In this document: one piece after another, positions 62,460-64,000 of the stretch
How the letters are laid out: each line of letters begins with the position of its first letter
How positions within the stretch are numbered: position 1 is the stretch's first letter
Assembly (NCBI RefSeq): GCF_052057775.1
Contig: NZ_CP195121.1
Location: 310,001-374,000 of the forward strand
Length of the DNA stretch: 64,000 nt
Source of the DNA: Methanococcoides sp052057775
Lineage (GTDB): Archaea > Halobacteriota > Methanosarcinia > Methanosarcinales > Methanosarcinaceae
Direction: 5' to 3'
Translations under genes and position numbers: made by a program
Notes under the pieces: model-generated
What the model was told of the DNA's origin: nothing
The model's database searches: none
What the model saw: only the letters and a program-made list of their open reading frames with translations

Positions 62460-63461
62460 TTGAGTGAGAAACATCTTACATACGCAGATTCCGGAGTGGA
62501 CATCGAAAAAGAAGAGTCCACTATCAAAGCACTGACCGGCGGAATGACATACAGGCGTGAGGGTCTGGGAGCTCCGCTGACAGATATCGGCCACTATGCA
62601 GGCCTCATCGATTTCGGAGAATATGCGCTGGCAATGGCAACCGATGGTGTCGGTTCAAAAGTGCTCATCGCAAATGAGATGAAACGCTGGAACACAGTTG
62701 GCATCGACTGTATCGCCATGAATGTGAACGACCTTCTGGCAATCGGTGCAGAACCTATCAGTTTCGTGGATTACCTTGCACTTGAGGAGCACACCGATGA
62801 TTTCGCACGTCAGATCGGCGAGGGACTTACAAAGGGAGCAGAGATCTCAAGAATGACCATCGTCGGAGGAGAGACAGCAACACTCCCGGAGATCGTAAAC
62901 GGCTTTGACCTTGCAGGCACATGCCTTGGAATGGTGAAGAAGGACGAGATCATCACCGGCGAGAGGGTACAGCTTGGCGATGTACTCGTAGGAATTCCAA
63001 GCAGCGGAGTACACAGCAACGGATACACACTTGTCAGGAAGATAGTCGACCAGTCAGGATATTCATATCACGACAGGTTCCCATACAACACAGAGACGAC
63101 AATTGGTGACGAACTGCTGATACCAACACGGATCTACATGGAAGTCCTCGATGTAATAAAGGAATGTGACGTTCACGGACTTGCACACATCACCGGAAGC
63201 GGTCTCCTGAAACTCAGGAGAGTGACCGACCTGGGATTTGATATCACTGACCCGATCGAGCCAAATTCCATTTTCAGGTTCCTTCAGGAAGAAGGCAATG
63301 TGGACGATCTTGAGATGTACCGCACATTCAATATGGGAATGGGCTTTTTGATCATCCTGCCTGAAGAAGATGCTCAGAAGGCAGCCGAGATGACCGGCGG
63401 AAAGATAGTCGGAAAGATCGTGGAAAGCGGCATCCGTGTCGGAGACCTCGAGATAGTATAA
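62460..63461 (+). CDS. purM: Phosphoribosylformylglycinamidine cyclo-ligase (AIR synthetase)
   Basis: Closes the imidazole ring of FGAM to AIR. The 333-residue protein has LTYADSGVDIEKEE at the start, ATDGVGSKVLIANEMKRWNTVGIDCIAMNVNDLL, GGETATLPEI and ITGSGLLKLRR motifs. The start is TTG 62460, with GGAGG eight bases before it; the track-length frame upstream lies inside lysC. Coupled to the small gene at 63462. Confidence 0.95.
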   Translation: MSEKHLTYADSGVDIEKEESTIKALTGGMTYRREGLGAPLTDIGHYAGLIDFGEYALAMATDGVGSKVLIANEMKRWNTVGIDCIAMNVNDLLAIGAEPISFVDYLALEEHTDDFARQIGEGLTKGAEISRMTIVGGETATLPEIVNGFDLAGTCLGMVKKDEIITGERVQLGDVLVGIPSSGVHSNGYTLVRKIVDQSGYSYHDRFPYNTETTIGDELLIPTRIYMEVLDVIKECDVHGLAHITGSGLLKLRRVTDLGFDITDPIEPNSIFRFLQEEGNVDDLEMYRTFNMGMGFLIILPEEDAQKAAEMTGGKIVGKIVESGIRVGDLEIV

Positions 63462-63740
63462 ATGGCCTGTATCAACGACATACCCTATGAGATCCTTCTG
63501 AAGGGAGGATCACCACAACAGTGTGAAGACTTCATCCAGAAGGAATGTGATGAGGTCTATCACGTCAAAGGTGGTTATAAGATACGGGGAGTACTCCTCC
63601 ACGGAGGAAACTCCATCCCCATCGGCGTCAAGGGGAATGACCTTATATTCCAGTTCATAAAACCATGCAGCGGGCTTTTCATACTGAAGATCCGCGATGC
63701 ACAGGACGAGATAGAAAAATTGCGCAATGCCATGAAATGA
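63462..63740 (+). CDS. Conserved-looking small protein of unknown function
   Basis: A 92-residue protein beginning at ATG 63462, directly after the purM stop with no gap, so co-translated. It has several cysteines (Cys3, Cys21, Cys29, Cys69) and an alternation of strands and helices: YEILLKGGSPQQCEDFIQKECDEVYHV, then GVLLHGGNSIPIGVKGNDLIFQFI and a helical end. No family recognised. Its place suggests a link with purM expression but not with its reaction. Confidence 0.65.
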   Translation: MACINDIPYEILLKGGSPQQCEDFIQKECDEVYHVKGGYKIRGVLLHGGNSIPIGVKGNDLIFQFIKPCSGLFILKIRDAQDEIEKLRNAMK

Positions 63741-64000
63741 TCATAACTTCGATCTTCTGGCATTATCCATGACACAACCGAGGAAATCCGGGGAAGGGAA
63801 CTCGTGGACCGTCGTGGCAATTATCAACCCTTCACCTACTTTTTTTACCACCATTACAGCCTGACCATCGTCATTGTTTAAGATAACATTGCCATCTGTG
63901 GAAGAGAAATACCCGTCACATTCCACGACCATCTCAGGATCTGAGACTATGCACTGTGCCCCATGCTCCCCCACACGATGAAGGCTGGTCTCACCGTGTT
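63741..64000 (-). CDS. C-terminal end of an unknown protein (runs off the window)
   Basis: The minus-strand frame is open from 64000 to a stop at 63741; 86 codons are visible and the protein continues beyond the edge. GETSLHRVGEHGAQCIVSDPEMVVECDGYFSSTDGNVILNNDDGQAVMVV looks like a beta-rich enzyme C terminus. I do not recognise the family. It abuts the 63462 gene convergently with no gap. Confidence 0.6.
   Translation of the reverse strand, partial: HGETSLHRVGEHGAQCIVSDPEMVVECDGYFSSTDGNVILNNDDGQAVMVVKKVGEGLIIATTVHEFPSPDFLGCVMDNARRSKL

Overview
The window looks like a chromosome segment of a methanogenic archaeon of the Methanosarcinales, most likely a methylotrophic member of the Methanosarcinaceae (Methanolobus/Methanococcoides type; genus is inference). 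Archaeal markers include RadA, a CDC48/VAT ATPase, aIF1 with a zinc knuckle, NreA, Elp3, SecDF, an archaeal-type CoaD, ApgM, the aroA'/aroB' route to dehydroquinate, and what looks like the second small RFC subunit. CofE (coenzyme F420), fused Fae-Hps and NikR fit a methanogen. Many starts lie about 25 nt from a TATA-like box (leaderless mRNAs), and TTG/GTG starts occur. I see no rRNA, tRNA, CRISPR array, insertion sequence or clear pseudogene.

Layout. 1-8.6 kb is housekeeping: purL 5' end, DUF192, aIF1, an HTH regulator coupled to nreA, a TPR protein, a phosphate transporter with its PhoU-like partner, a CrtI-like FAD enzyme, purC and nikR. 8.6-9.2 kb is a 586-bp gene-free stretch full of hairpins and a diverged 39-bp direct repeat. 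9.2-15.6 kb holds a sugar-nucleotide epimerase, CDC48, a PRC-barrel protein, phosphoglycolate phosphatase, radA and coaD.

16-39.3 kb is an accessory cell-surface region. It has two similar sets of polysaccharide deacetylase plus acyltransferase (16.0-18.1 kb and 24.8-26.8 kb) on either side of two tandem paralogous surface proteins (beta-helix plus CBM9-like domains; one membrane-anchored at its N terminus, one secreted with PKD, Ig-like and dockerin domains). Next comes a ten-gene minus-strand operon (39.3 to 26.8 kb) for a surface polysaccharide: double GT2 protein, deacetylase, DUF354, CapK-type ligase, two GT4 enzymes, a polytopic membrane protein, hexapeptide acyltransferase, WecB and a Wzx-type flippase. 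It begins with a GT2-GT2 fusion whose first domain has lost its DXD motif.

39.5-64 kb returns to core metabolism: an acidic small protein with an endonuclease IV-like TIM barrel, guaAA, the aromatic operon aroA'-aroB'-aroD-aroE-tyrA, tpiA and fae-hps, an ECF-S-like membrane protein, a MinD/ParA ATPase, a winged-helix protein, the run secF-secD-rfcS2-elp3, dCMP deaminase, cofE, Hsp20, apgM, an S-layer-like protein, lysC, purM and two unknown ends. Several transcription units end in hairpin plus T-run signals, some folding through the stop codon.
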